Made by a program: the position numbers and the translations under genes
NCBI GenBank assembly: GCA_900766245.1
Contig: CAAFUR010000012.1
Coordinates: 62,001 to 126,000, forward strand
Reading direction: 5' to 3'
Origin: Veillonellaceae bacterium
Lineage (GTDB): Bacteria > Bacillota > Negativicutes > Veillonellales > Veillonellaceae
Length of the DNA: 64,000 bases
Part shown: positions 1 to 8,455 of the stretch, in pieces
Numbering within the stretch: the stretch's first letter is position 1
Layout of the letters: each line of letters begins with the position of its first letter
The notes under the pieces: model-generated
The model's database searches: none
Told to the model about the DNA's origin: nothing
What the model saw: only the letters and a program-made list of their open reading frames with translations

Positions 1-71
1 TGTGAATGGCAGTACTTATATTGGTAAAGAAAGTTCTAAGGACTTTCAGACATATAGAAAGAAGGTTTATA

Positions 72-896
72 ATGGCATGTGGAGATAACGGTGGTTGCGG
101 CGGTTGCGCATCTTCTAGCGGATGCGGTACGCAACAACCAGTAGATTTGACAGTAAAAACAAATGATAGAAGTCATGTGAAAAAGGTCATCGGCATTGTA
201 TCCGGTAAGGGCGGTGTTGGTAAATCTTTGGTCACAAGCTTGATGGCAGTGAGTCAATCTCGTAAAGGCAAATCTGTAGGGATTCTTGATGGAGATATTA
301 CAGGTCCATCCATTCCAAAAGTATTTGGTTTGAAAGACAAAGTGCGTAGCGATGATGGTAAATTGATGTATCCTATCGTGTCTAAAAATGGCGTGAAAGT
401 GATGTCTGTGAATTTGCTATTAGATGATGAATCGGATCCAGTCCTTTGGAGAGGTCCTGTGGTAGGTAATGTGGTAAAACAATTCTTCTCCGATACAGTA
501 TGGGGCGATGTAGATTACTTGTTCGTGGATATGCCTCCAGGAACAGGAGACGTAGCCATGACGGTATTCCAATCCTTACCATTGGACGGTATTATCGTGG
601 TTACATCCCCTCAAGATTTAGTATCTATGATTGTGGAAAAAGCTGTAAAAATGGCGGATATGATGCAAGTACCTATTATTGGTGTAGTGGAAAACTTTGC
701 TTATTTCCATTGCCCAGATAATGGAAAAGATTATAAAATCTTTGGTGAAAGTCACATTGATGAAGTATTGAAAAAATACAATTTATTGTTACTAGGCCGA
801 CTACCAATTGATCCTAAAGTAGCAGAGTTGTGTGATGCCGGTGAGATTGAAACCATAACAACAACAAATTTAGAATCAGTAGGCTTACCAGAGTAA
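72..896 (+). CDS. mrp: Mrp/NBP35-family iron-sulfur carrier ATPase
   Basis: A 274-residue P-loop ATPase of the Mrp/ApbC/NBP35 family, which hold and pass on Fe-S clusters in the cytoplasm. The deviant Walker A motif GKGGVGKS is at about residues 45-52. The N-terminus is cysteine- and glycine-rich (MACGDNGGCGGCAS), as in NBP35-like members. The usual C-terminal CPxC pair appears here as CPDNG, so the second cysteine is absent. I chose ATG 72 over an in-frame ATG at position 6 because GAAAGAAGG lies just upstream and because the cysteine-rich start is what the family has. The gene is followed by its own hairpin terminator. Family assignment is firm; the exact cluster client is unknown. Confidence 0.9.
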   Translation: MACGDNGGCGGCASSSGCGTQQPVDLTVKTNDRSHVKKVIGIVSGKGGVGKSLVTSLMAVSQSRKGKSVGILDGDITGPSIPKVFGLKDKVRSDDGKLMYPIVSKNGVKVMSVNLLLDDESDPVLWRGPVVGNVVKQFFSDTVWGDVDYLFVDMPPGTGDVAMTVFQSLPLDGIIVVTSPQDLVSMIVEKAVKMADMMQVPIIGVVENFAYFHCPDNGKDYKIFGESHIDEVLKKYNLLLLGRLPIDPKVAELCDAGEIETITTTNLESVGLPE

Positions 897-905
897 GCGT
901 GGACA

Positions 906-940
906 ATACCATAGTGTACGTTGTACCTATGGTATTTTTC
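906..940 (+). terminator. Intrinsic terminator after mrp
   Basis: The arms ATACCATAG (906-914) and CTATGGTAT (927-935) pair perfectly and an inner GTAC/GTAC extends the stem, followed by a short T run. It ends directly before the Shine-Dalgarno sequence of the aminopeptidase gene, so it lies in the intergenic spacer and may only partly separate the two genes. Confidence 0.7.
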
Positions 941-952
941 ATAGGAGGAACT

Positions 953-2266
953 ATGTGTGAACAGAATAAAGTCGCAACTATGTATGCTGACTTTTTTGAT
1001 TATATTGAAAGCTCTACCTCACCATATCATACGGTGGAGGAGTCTTATCGTCGCTTAGAGGAACAAGGCTTTACACCTTTATCGATGGACGAAGAATGGA
1101 ATTTGGTGGCAGGGGATTATGTCATTGATGTATATGGTACTACCTTAGTGGCAGTCCATATTGGAAAACATCCAAGAGAGACATTACGGATTGCCTCTGC
1201 TCATACAGACTTTCCTGGATTCCGGGTGAAGCCTAATGCCATGATTACGGACAAAGGGTATGGTAAGCTGAATGTAGAAAGTTATGGTGGATTAATTCAA
1301 TATACTTGGTTCGATCGACCTCTTTCTCTGGCTGGTGTGGTAGTGACAAAAGGAAAAGGGTTAGACCTAGAGACACATTACGTAGATATAGCAAAGCCGG
1401 TGGCTACTATCCCTAGCTTAGCGATTCATATGAATCGACAAGTTAATGAAAAGGCTGTGTTTAACAAGCAAAAAGAGATGTTACCACTCATTTTAATGCG
1501 TGGCCTTGGCACGGAGTACGAAGACGACAAAACTTTATTAAAAGCCTTATTAGCCGAAGAAATTGGCTGTGAACCAGCAGATATTTTATCCTATGAGTTG
1601 ACCGTGTATAATACGGATACAGTGGAAACCGTTGGCTTTGATGCGGAATATATCAGTGCGCCACGATTAGATAATCTTACATCCTGTTATGCTTGCTTAC
1701 AAGGAATTGTAAGTGCCAAAAAACAACAGGCTACAGGGATTCGTATGGCATTCCTATTTGACCACGAAGAGGTGGGAAGTCGTACAAAACAAGGAGGAGC
1801 CTCCTTGTTATTACCCAATGTAGTACGCCGTGTGTACCGTGCCTTGGGGCTTTCAGAGGAAGCCTGTGAAGCGGATATTGCAAAAGGGTTCATGATTTCT
1901 TCTGATGTGGCTCATGGATATCATCCTAATTATGGCGAGAAAAATGATATTACAAATTACCCAACTTTGAATGGTGGCGTAGTTTTAAAAATAGCTAGCT
2001 CTCAATCCTATGCAGGAGATGCGGTGGCACAAGCGATTGTGACCGATTTATGTGAGACCCATGGTATTAAGCATCAAATTTATGTGAATCGATCGGATAT
2101 TCCAGGCGGATCTACAGTAGGCTCTATTTCTTCAGCGCAATTAGTGATGCGAACTATGGATGTAGGTTTACCACTGTTGGCCATGCATTCCGCACGTGAG
2201 TTGATGGGTACCTATGACCAAATTGAGTTAAATCGATTATTAACTGTATTTTTAGGGGAGGTATAA
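953..2266 (+). CDS. M18-family aminopeptidase
   Basis: A 437-residue zinc aminopeptidase of family M18 (aspartyl aminopeptidase type, ApeB/DAP2-like), a cytoplasmic enzyme removing N-terminal residues from peptides. The metal-binding signature SAHTDFPGF is near residue 82 and the catalytic segment DHEEVGSRTKQGG follows in the second half; AHGYHPNY also matches the family. The start ATG 953 has AGGAGG seven bases upstream; the frame is open further 5' to a GTG at 899, but that part overlaps the terminator hairpin and is not expected to be coding. The next gene begins one base after the stop, so the two are probably co-translated. Confidence 0.9.
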   Translation: MCEQNKVATMYADFFDYIESSTSPYHTVEESYRRLEEQGFTPLSMDEEWNLVAGDYVIDVYGTTLVAVHIGKHPRETLRIASAHTDFPGFRVKPNAMITDKGYGKLNVESYGGLIQYTWFDRPLSLAGVVVTKGKGLDLETHYVDIAKPVATIPSLAIHMNRQVNEKAVFNKQKEMLPLILMRGLGTEYEDDKTLLKALLAEEIGCEPADILSYELTVYNTDTVETVGFDAEYISAPRLDNLTSCYACLQGIVSAKKQQATGIRMAFLFDHEEVGSRTKQGGASLLLPNVVRRVYRALGLSEEACEADIAKGFMISSDVAHGYHPNYGEKNDITNYPTLNGGVVLKIASSQSYAGDAVAQAIVTDLCETHGIKHQIYVNRSDIPGGSTVGSISSAQLVMRTMDVGLPLLAMHSARELMGTYDQIELNRLLTVFLGEV

Positions 2267-2267
2267 C

Positions 2268-2825
2268 ATGGTTTCTATGATGGCAATTTTTGTAGCTTTA
2301 GTATTGAATCGAATTTCTACACCCTTTCAACGTATGTTTTATGAACAATCGACGGTGAAGGAACAGCAAAAAGAAGAAGTTACAAAAGCTTTACAATTAT
2401 TAGGTATGTTGGTGCTTGCTGTGTATGGTGTGACTGGGAATATTACATTATTAGGAATTGATGGAGTCACCATTGTACAGACTATTTGTGCTATTGCATT
2501 AGGTATGGCCCTAGTACAAGTGTTAGAAATTGTTTCGGTATCTCATTTGCGCCCTATTTTAGAAGGGCAACAAGTACCTAAGAATGTATATGATCGTTGG
2601 ATTTGGGATACTATTTTTATCGTAGGTTTGTTGGCAGCGCATGTACGGTATGGCTTAGAATTTTCCTATATGATTCTTGCTTGGTTATTGTATATTCTGA
2701 TTCCTTATGGAGTGACACGATATAATATGAGTCATGGCATTGCTTTTGGGATTGGTAGAAAAGCGTATAAATGGGGAACTGTCATTTGGATTTTTGCCGG
2801 TCTTATCCATTTGTTTGTATTATGA
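2268..2825 (+). CDS. Small multi-pass membrane protein, function unknown
   Basis: I do not recognise this 185-residue protein. It has about five hydrophobic segments: one at the very N-terminus, a pair around residues 45-90, and more around residues 115-150 and 165-185. A basic and glutamine-rich loop (EQQKEEVTKAL) follows the first segment. The start has GGGGAGGT upstream and sits one base after the aminopeptidase stop, so it is the second gene of a two-gene unit. No catalytic motif or signature is visible. It could be a small integral membrane accessory protein; no function is inferred. Confidence 0.7.
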   Translation: MVSMMAIFVALVLNRISTPFQRMFYEQSTVKEQQKEEVTKALQLLGMLVLAVYGVTGNITLLGIDGVTIVQTICAIALGMALVQVLEIVSVSHLRPILEGQQVPKNVYDRWIWDTIFIVGLLAAHVRYGLEFSYMILAWLLYILIPYGVTRYNMSHGIAFGIGRKAYKWGTVIWIFAGLIHLFVL

Positions 2826-2887
2826 TTCTCAGTGAGAACATGATATAATTAGTGAGCATTATGACAAAATGTTATACACATATATAA

Positions 2888-2923
2888 CAACGGTCAGAAC
2901 TAGTTTACTAGGGATGGCCGTTG
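2888..2923 (+). terminator. Imperfect hairpin in intergenic spacer
   Basis: CAACGGTC pairs with GGCCGTTG, with CTAGT/ACTAG pairing inside, but no T run follows. It could be a weak or Rho-assisted terminator for the upstream pair, or a leader hairpin of the protease mRNA. Confidence 0.3.
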
Positions 2924-2951
2924 CATGTTTAGTAGATAGAAAAGAGGTATT

Positions 2952-5861
2952 ATGAAGTTAGATACAGTCTATGCAGGCTTTCGTGTAGAGCGAATTGAAC
3001 CTGTTCAAGAGGTGAATGGCACAGCCTACATGCTTAAGCATGAGCAATCTGGTGCTCGTTTGTTATACATAGATACGGAAGATACAAATAAAGTATTTCA
3101 TGTAGCATTCCGTACACCCCCTCATGATAGCACAGGGGTAGCTCATATTTTGGAACATTCTGTGCTATGTGGTTCTCGCAAATTTCCTTTAAAAGAGCCC
3201 TTTGTTGAACTAGTAAAAGGCTCTTTGAACACATTCTTAAATGCTATGACATACTCTGATAAAACAGTGTATCCAGTGGCAAGTAAGAATGATGCAGACT
3301 TTCATAATTTGATGGATGTCTATTTGGATGCCGTATTCTATCCTCGTGTAGCTAAGGATCCGATGATCGTTATGCAAGAGGGATGGCATTATGAATTGGA
3401 ATCTCCAGAAGATCCATTGACCTATAAAGGCGTTGTCTATAACGAGATGAAAGGGGTGTATTCCTCACCTGACTCTCAATTAGATCATCATAAGATGAAA
3501 TTGTTATATCCTGATACTACCTATGGGCATGATTCTGGTGGATATCCTGACAATATTACAGATTTGACCTATGAAAACTTTAAAGCCTTCTACGATTCTT
3601 ATTACCATCCGTCCAATAGCTATATTTATTTATATGGAGATATGAATATTGAAGAAACCTTAGCATTTATCGATGGGGAATATTTGTCAAACTTCCAGGC
3701 TATTGACGTAGATTCTAGCATTGCCATGCAAGCTCCTTTATCTGAACCAGTGGTGGCATCTTTCCCATATGGTATTGGCAATGATGAAAGTGATAAGGGC
3801 AAAGCTATTCATTCCTTAACCTATGTATTCCCAGAAATGTCATTTACTCAAAGCTTAGCTTTTGAAGTGTTGAATCATGCCTTATTTACATCTGGCTCAG
3901 CGCCGTTGAAAGAAGCTTTAGTAAAAGCAAATATTGGTAGTGATGTAAGTGGCGCTTACATGGATGGGATTCGTCAGCCATTGTTTGAAATTAGTGTCAC
4001 AGGTTCTGAAATCGAAAAACAAGCACAGTTGCAAGAAGTGGTGGAAAATACATTACGCCAATTAGTAGATGCAGGTTTAGATAAGGAATTGTTAGAGGCA
4101 TCCTTAAATCGTATTGAGTTCATTTTGCGTGAAGCCGATTTTGGAGGGCGTCCAATTGGACTTGCTTACGGCTTACGAGTGATGGATAATTGGCTATATG
4201 ATAAAGATCCTATTGAGTTGTTACGATATGAACCAGTATTGAAAGTACTTCGTGAAGGATTATCTACTGATTTCTATGAAAAATTATTGCGTACCTATAT
4301 CTTAGATAACACGCATAAAGGCTTAGTTTCTCTGTATCCAGAAAAAGGTTTGCAAGAGAAAAAAGAACAAGAAGAGACTGCTAAACTAGCGGCTATTAAA
4401 TTAAATATGAGTGAAGAAGAAATTGCCCATATTATTGATCAAACAGCGAAATTAAAAGAAATGCAACAAGCCGTAGATTCTGAAGAAGCACTGGCAACCA
4501 TTCCTTTATTAGAATTGTCTGATATTTCTCCTGTAGTAGAAGTAACACCACGTCGTGAAATTGACCATAAAGGTATTCGTGTGCATCACATTGATGTACC
4601 AGCTCGTGGCATTAACTATGTTAGCTTGTACTTTAATATGGAATCCTTGCGAGAAGATGAATTATTCTATGCAGAGCTATTGTCAGATGTATTAGGCCGA
4701 CTAGATACAGAACGTTTTACCTATGCAGAGATAGCAAAAGAAATAAATCTACATTTAGGCGGCTATACCATGGATGTATTGCCAGTGTCTATCCATAATG
4801 AACGTGATGCATTTGTACCATTAGCGGTTGTTCGTAGTAAGGCGTTAGCATCCAACATTGGTCATTTAACATCTCTACTTGGAGAGATTATAGGACGTAC
4901 AAAGTTTGATAGTCAAGAACGTCTTGTAGAATTATTAAAAGAAGGAAAGGCCATCTGGGATACAGAAGCATTCCGCCGTGGTAATACGATTGTTACTAAC
5001 TTGCTTATGGCGAAAGTATCGAAAATTGGTAAATTTAGAGACCAAGATACATTAGGCTATTTCCGCCGTTTAGTCGAAGTCTTAGACAATGAAACATTAC
5101 TAGCTGGTGTGACAGAACAATTGATGAAAGTACAACAACGTTTATTCCGTAAAGATAACTTGGAAGTATCTTTTGTAGGTACTACTGAAGAACTAGAAAC
5201 TTTCTTAGCACATCTAGACGATATCACTACTGTTTTAAGTGATGATAGTTGGGAAGCACAGCTAGAGATGACTCAATCCTATGTGAATGAAGGCTTAGCT
5301 ACATCTGGTAAGGTGCAATATGTGGCAAAAGGTGGTAACTTCCGTGATCATGGTGGTACACATACAGGTACTATGAGCGTCCTAGAAACTATGTTACGCT
5401 ACGATTATCTGTGGAATTTGATTCGTGTACAAGGTGGAGCGTATGGAGCCTTTGCGAACTTCCATAATAATGGTAATATGGTATTCTGTTCCTACCGTGA
5501 TCCAAACTTAGAAAATACATTACAAGTGTACGATGGATTGCCGACGTATTTACGTGAATTAGATTTATCTCCACGAGAAATGCGTAAATATATCATTGGC
5601 ACTATGAGTGGACTGGATGTATCTAATACACCATTCCTACAAGGAGCTCGTGCTATGAGCTTATACTTTGGGAATACCAATGAAGCAAATATGACTGCTT
5701 TCCGTCAACAAGTCTTGGAAACAACAGTAGAAGACTTACGTGGATTAGCAGATGTCATTGAAAAGGTGCTGCAAGATAACCATATCGTAGTCATGGGTAG
5801 TGAACAACGTATTAAAGAAGCAGAACAACTCTTTGACAAAGTTAGCAACCTAGTACAATAA
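2952..5861 (+). CDS. M16C insulinase-family metalloprotease (presequence-protease-like)
   Basis: A 969-residue zinc peptidase of subfamily M16C (related to presequence protease/falcilysin), predicted to degrade peptides inside a closed chamber formed by four alpha/beta domains. The inverted zinc motif HxxEH is seen as HILEH near residue 61, and the distal glutamate lies in NEMKGVYSSPDS near residue 160. R/Y segments characteristic of the C-terminal half are present (VQGGAYGAFA near residue 830). Full length for the family. AAAGAGG precedes ATG 2952. No signal peptide, so it should be cytoplasmic. It stands alone between two hairpins. Confidence 0.9.
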   Translation: MKLDTVYAGFRVERIEPVQEVNGTAYMLKHEQSGARLLYIDTEDTNKVFHVAFRTPPHDSTGVAHILEHSVLCGSRKFPLKEPFVELVKGSLNTFLNAMTYSDKTVYPVASKNDADFHNLMDVYLDAVFYPRVAKDPMIVMQEGWHYELESPEDPLTYKGVVYNEMKGVYSSPDSQLDHHKMKLLYPDTTYGHDSGGYPDNITDLTYENFKAFYDSYYHPSNSYIYLYGDMNIEETLAFIDGEYLSNFQAIDVDSSIAMQAPLSEPVVASFPYGIGNDESDKGKAIHSLTYVFPEMSFTQSLAFEVLNHALFTSGSAPLKEALVKANIGSDVSGAYMDGIRQPLFEISVTGSEIEKQAQLQEVVENTLRQLVDAGLDKELLEASLNRIEFILREADFGGRPIGLAYGLRVMDNWLYDKDPIELLRYEPVLKVLREGLSTDFYEKLLRTYILDNTHKGLVSLYPEKGLQEKKEQEETAKLAAIKLNMSEEEIAHIIDQTAKLKEMQQAVDSEEALATIPLLELSDISPVVEVTPRREIDHKGIRVHHIDVPARGINYVSLYFNMESLREDELFYAELLSDVLGRLDTERFTYAEIAKEINLHLGGYTMDVLPVSIHNERDAFVPLAVVRSKALASNIGHLTSLLGEIIGRTKFDSQERLVELLKEGKAIWDTEAFRRGNTIVTNLLMAKVSKIGKFRDQDTLGYFRRLVEVLDNETLLAGVTEQLMKVQQRLFRKDNLEVSFVGTTEELETFLAHLDDITTVLSDDSWEAQLEMTQSYVNEGLATSGKVQYVAKGGNFRDHGGTHTGTMSVLETMLRYDYLWNLIRVQGGAYGAFANFHNNGNMVFCSYRDPNLENTLQVYDGLPTYLRELDLSPREMRKYIIGTMSGLDVSNTPFLQGARAMSLYFGNTNEANMTAFRQQVLETTVEDLRGLADVIEKVLQDNHIVVMGSEQRIKEAEQLFDKVSNLVQ

Positions 5862-5878
5862 TTTCATAAGCATATAGT

Positions 5879-5922
5879 AAAAGCCATACCCTATCTGGGA
5901 AACCAGATGGGGTATGGCTTTT
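5879..5922 (+). terminator. Strong bidirectional terminator after M16C protease
   Basis: A 20-bp stem (5879-5898 with 5903-5922, one G-U pair) around a GAAA loop, with A and T runs at both ends, so it can stop transcription from either strand. Confidence 0.85.
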
Positions 5923-5928
5923 AATAGT

Positions 5929-6099
5929 TTATATATCTTTAATATCATGTTCAACACCTAATCCTGCATCGAGTGCAGCAATTCTATCTCGAATATGCTT
6001 GAGATTTTCTTTAGAGTAAAACAGGTCTACTCTTATCTTAACGGAATGATAAGGTTCATTTTTTTAGGCAACATTATTTTTTAAATTTGACTGTTCCAT
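5929..6099 (-). pseudogene. Remnant of a type II antitoxin gene with an in-frame stop
   Basis: On the minus strand an ATG at 6099 has a good AGGAGAGG ribosome site, but codon 12 is TAA (6064-6066). After that stop the same frame stays open for 44 codons to a second TAA at 5929. The readable C-terminal part, with FYSKENLKHIRDRIAALD then AGLGVEHDIKDI, resembles the C-terminal tail of RelB/Phd-type antitoxins, where a short amphipathic helix ends in a G-x-EH-[DE] motif. No toxin frame is next to it. Too short for normal gene callers. The antitoxin assignment is by pattern only; alternatively it is a small unrelated gene read by stop suppression. Confidence 0.45.
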
Positions 6100-6165
6100 A
6101 ATAGTCCTCTCCTGTAAGTTTATTATATAACTGCAAATAGATAATGTATAGAAAATATGATAAGA

Positions 6166-6198
6166 AACGCACATCAGAAGGTACTGATGTGCGTTTTT
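6166..6198. terminator. Intrinsic terminator between convergent or spaced genes
   Basis: AACGCACATCAG (6166-6177) pairs perfectly with CTGATGTGCGTT (6184-6195), followed by a T run on the plus strand and a shorter one on the minus strand. It lies just past the stop of the minus-strand TIGR03943 gene and most likely terminates that operon. Confidence 0.75.
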
Positions 6199-6207
6199 TA
6201 TTGTTAT

Positions 6208-6966
6208 TTAGTTAGGGAAAATATATCCATCGATAGCATCGGCTTGCGTAATTTTGCTGTTTACGATGTAAGGTTGTTCTACGCCGTGAAAGTTACGAGT
6301 ACCAATAGTTCCTTCCATTGTGTACCAAGTGTGCTCTAACAATGGTGTAGTGGAGGAGTACTCAGTAGGTAATCCGAATGGGGACATATCCGCTACGCAA
6401 CAAATCATTAAATCACGAGCCAATACAAAATCGTTGCCTTGTAAAGCTTTGTCATGATAAGAAATATAGCCTGTAGCTGTTACTGTATAGCCTTTATATT
6501 TTTCAATGTGATTAGATACTTTTAAAATTGTATCGTAATAATTTTTAGACGTTAATGTAATGTGTCGATGCGTATCATCGATGCCATCACCAATGTTTTT
6601 ATAATCGTTCGTTGGAACTGGCTCTTTAGTGATGGAAATGACTTGGTCCACAGGCTCTTCCGCTGGTAATGCAAAGGCTTGGGCATGGAAGATGGATGGA
6701 CTTAATAATAATGTACACAATCCGTACAGGATAGCATTTCGATACGAAGAACCATAAGATCTACGGAATATGTTTTTACTTGTTTTGATTGTGCTCCATA
6801 ATAGTAATAATGTCAAAGCCCATAGCAAAGCGATGATATAGGAATTAGGGGCAATTAAACGATAGATAGAGCCTGTTGTTAATAAATACAACAAGGATAG
6901 ACTGCAACTAGCAGAGGCCACGATTTCTACGGCGGCGTGGATATTGATGGTAGGAATATATTTCAT
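6208..6966 (-). CDS. TIGR03943-type putative permease subunit
   Basis: A 252-residue protein with N-terminal hydrophobic segments and a soluble, probably extracytoplasmic, C-terminal half. Position and architecture match the TIGR03943/YcgQ family, the usual partner of the DUF318 (PF03773) permease encoded immediately upstream. I chose ATG 6966 because AGGAGGTT lies seven bases before it and because it overlaps the permease stop as ATGA, which implies translational coupling. In Bacillus the equivalent pair (ycgR-ycgQ) is accompanied by CobW-type GTPases tied to zinc limitation, so a metal-related role is an inference from context. The substrate is unknown. Confidence 0.75.
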   Translation of the reverse strand: MKYIPTINIHAAVEIVASASCSLSLLYLLTTGSIYRLIAPNSYIIALLWALTLLLLWSTIKTSKNIFRRSYGSSYRNAILYGLCTLLLSPSIFHAQAFALPAEEPVDQVISITKEPVPTNDYKNIGDGIDDTHRHITLTSKNYYDTILKVSNHIEKYKGYTVTATGYISYHDKALQGNDFVLARDLMICCVADMSPFGLPTEYSSTTPLLEHTWYTMEGTIGTRNFHGVEQPYIVNSKITQADAIDGYIFPN

Positions 6967-8450
6967 AGTGCATAACCTCCTATGAGTGAAAATAGAATAC
7001 ATATAATCGTTGTTCCCAGAATAATGGAAATACTATATACTTTCACAAAGGAATTAGGGAACAGATTACGTAATAGAACGTAGTTTTTAATGTCTAATAA
7101 AGGTCCAAACAGTAAGAATGCCAAGATTCCTGGTAAAGGAATGACGTTCATAAAGGACCGAGCGATAATGGCATCTGCAGTAGAGCAGATGGATACGCAA
7201 AAGGCGAGTGCCATCATACCGAAGATGACTAAAATGGAGCCAGATAAGGATATATCTTGTAACCATTGTTTAGGTAAAAATAATTGTAACCCACTACTTA
7301 GTATAGACCCAATTATGATAAAGGGCAATAGGCGTAAGGTTTCTTCTTGTAATCTTTCGAAAAATCCTATGTCTTTTGACAGCGATTTTACTAGAGTTAA
7401 TTGTTTCCATGGCGGGAAAGCATCGGTACGACCGTAAATACGGGGCCCGCAGTATTGACTCACTATGAATGCTAGTACTATTCCTAATAAGGGTCTTCCC
7501 CAGAGTATCAAAGGCTCTTTTGGAAAGGCGTAATAGGTGGAGAGTAGTACAATGGGGTTTAACAAAGGGCTAATCATAGTGAAAAATAAGCTAACCTTAG
7601 GGGCTAGACCTTGACGAGTAAGACTTCGTAAGATAGGGATGACTGCACAGTCACAGAGGGGCATTGTACAAGCCATGATAATAGCTAGTACATAGGCAAA
7701 CATAGGAGAACGATGTAAATATTTTTCTATGCGATAAGGCGAGGCATATTGCTCTACAATGACAGAAATACCAGTCCCTAAGAGTAAGAAAGGTATCATC
7801 TGTAATAAGATAGCCGTTGTCATGGTCACCCAATTTGGCTGTGCATAAAACATGTATCCCAAAGCTAAGAGGATAGGAACGATAGCGTATTGTTTCCAGG
7901 GAGGTTTAGCCGTTTGTATTGGCTTGGTAATAGGCCATTGTTTCACATCTTTGCAGGCAATCCAAATGCTATTAGGCGCTAATTCAGTATACTCTTTAGC
8001 ATTTTCTTGTGTAGTGTTATCAAGTATGATGGTATCACTATGACGAATTTGTGAAAGTGGAATTTCGCCTAAATAAGGTAGCTGAGCCTCAATCCATTGT
8101 GGGTGAGTCACATAATAGATATGTTTAATGTCTAACATATCTCCTAAGGTAGAGCGAAGGAAAAGTTCTTCAAAACTTTCTAAGGAGCCCATGCCATTCC
8201 ATTCAATCCAAAGTTCACGATATTGGTGATCTTGTAATACTTGCTGACAAACGGAGATAGTGTTCTTGGGATCATCGTCGATGGAGAAAGTATGCACTCT
8301 CTCGTTGGAAAGAGCAGGACTTTGTAAGCCCTGCTCAAATTGAAAGAGAAGAACATTTGAAATTTTATGACTTTCGATACCAGCAGTGATGGCACTTGTT
8401 TTTCCCGAACCGAGAAAGCCCATCACTACATAAGTGGGGATAGTTTTCAT
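6963..8450 (-). CDS. CobW-like P-loop domain fused to a DUF318/ArsP-type permease
   Basis: A 495-residue two-domain protein. Residues 1 to about 175 resemble a CobW/UreG-type GTPase: Walker A GFLGSGKTSA near residue 12, but no CxCC metal motif. Residues from about 185 to the end form a permease of the PF03773 (DUF318/ArsP_1) type with eight or so membrane segments, including the segment with MACTMPLCDCAVIPILRSL that carries conserved cysteines of this family. The gene follows the full-length CobW gene after 5 bases and lacks a clear ribosome site, so it is probably translated by coupling. The N-terminal domain may gate or energise the channel; that is inference. Confidence 0.8.
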   Translation of the reverse strand: MKTIPTYVVMGFLGSGKTSAITAGIESHKISNVLLFQFEQGLQSPALSNERVHTFSIDDDPKNTISVCQQVLQDHQYRELWIEWNGMGSLESFEELFLRSTLGDMLDIKHIYYVTHPQWIEAQLPYLGEIPLSQIRHSDTIILDNTTQENAKEYTELAPNSIWIACKDVKQWPITKPIQTAKPPWKQYAIVPILLALGYMFYAQPNWVTMTTAILLQMIPFLLLGTGISVIVEQYASPYRIEKYLHRSPMFAYVLAIIMACTMPLCDCAVIPILRSLTRQGLAPKVSLFFTMISPLLNPIVLLSTYYAFPKEPLILWGRPLLGIVLAFIVSQYCGPRIYGRTDAFPPWKQLTLVKSLSKDIGFFERLQEETLRLLPFIIIGSILSSGLQLFLPKQWLQDISLSGSILVIFGMMALAFCVSICSTADAIIARSFMNVIPLPGILAFLLFGPLLDIKNYVLLRNLFPNSFVKVYSISIILGTTIICILFSLIGGYAL

Positions 8451-8455
8451 AGGCG

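Noticed and set aside
899..952. N-terminal extension of the M18 aminopeptidase from GTG 899
   Set aside because: It spans a terminator hairpin and the AGGAGG site; ATG 953 gives the normal family length.
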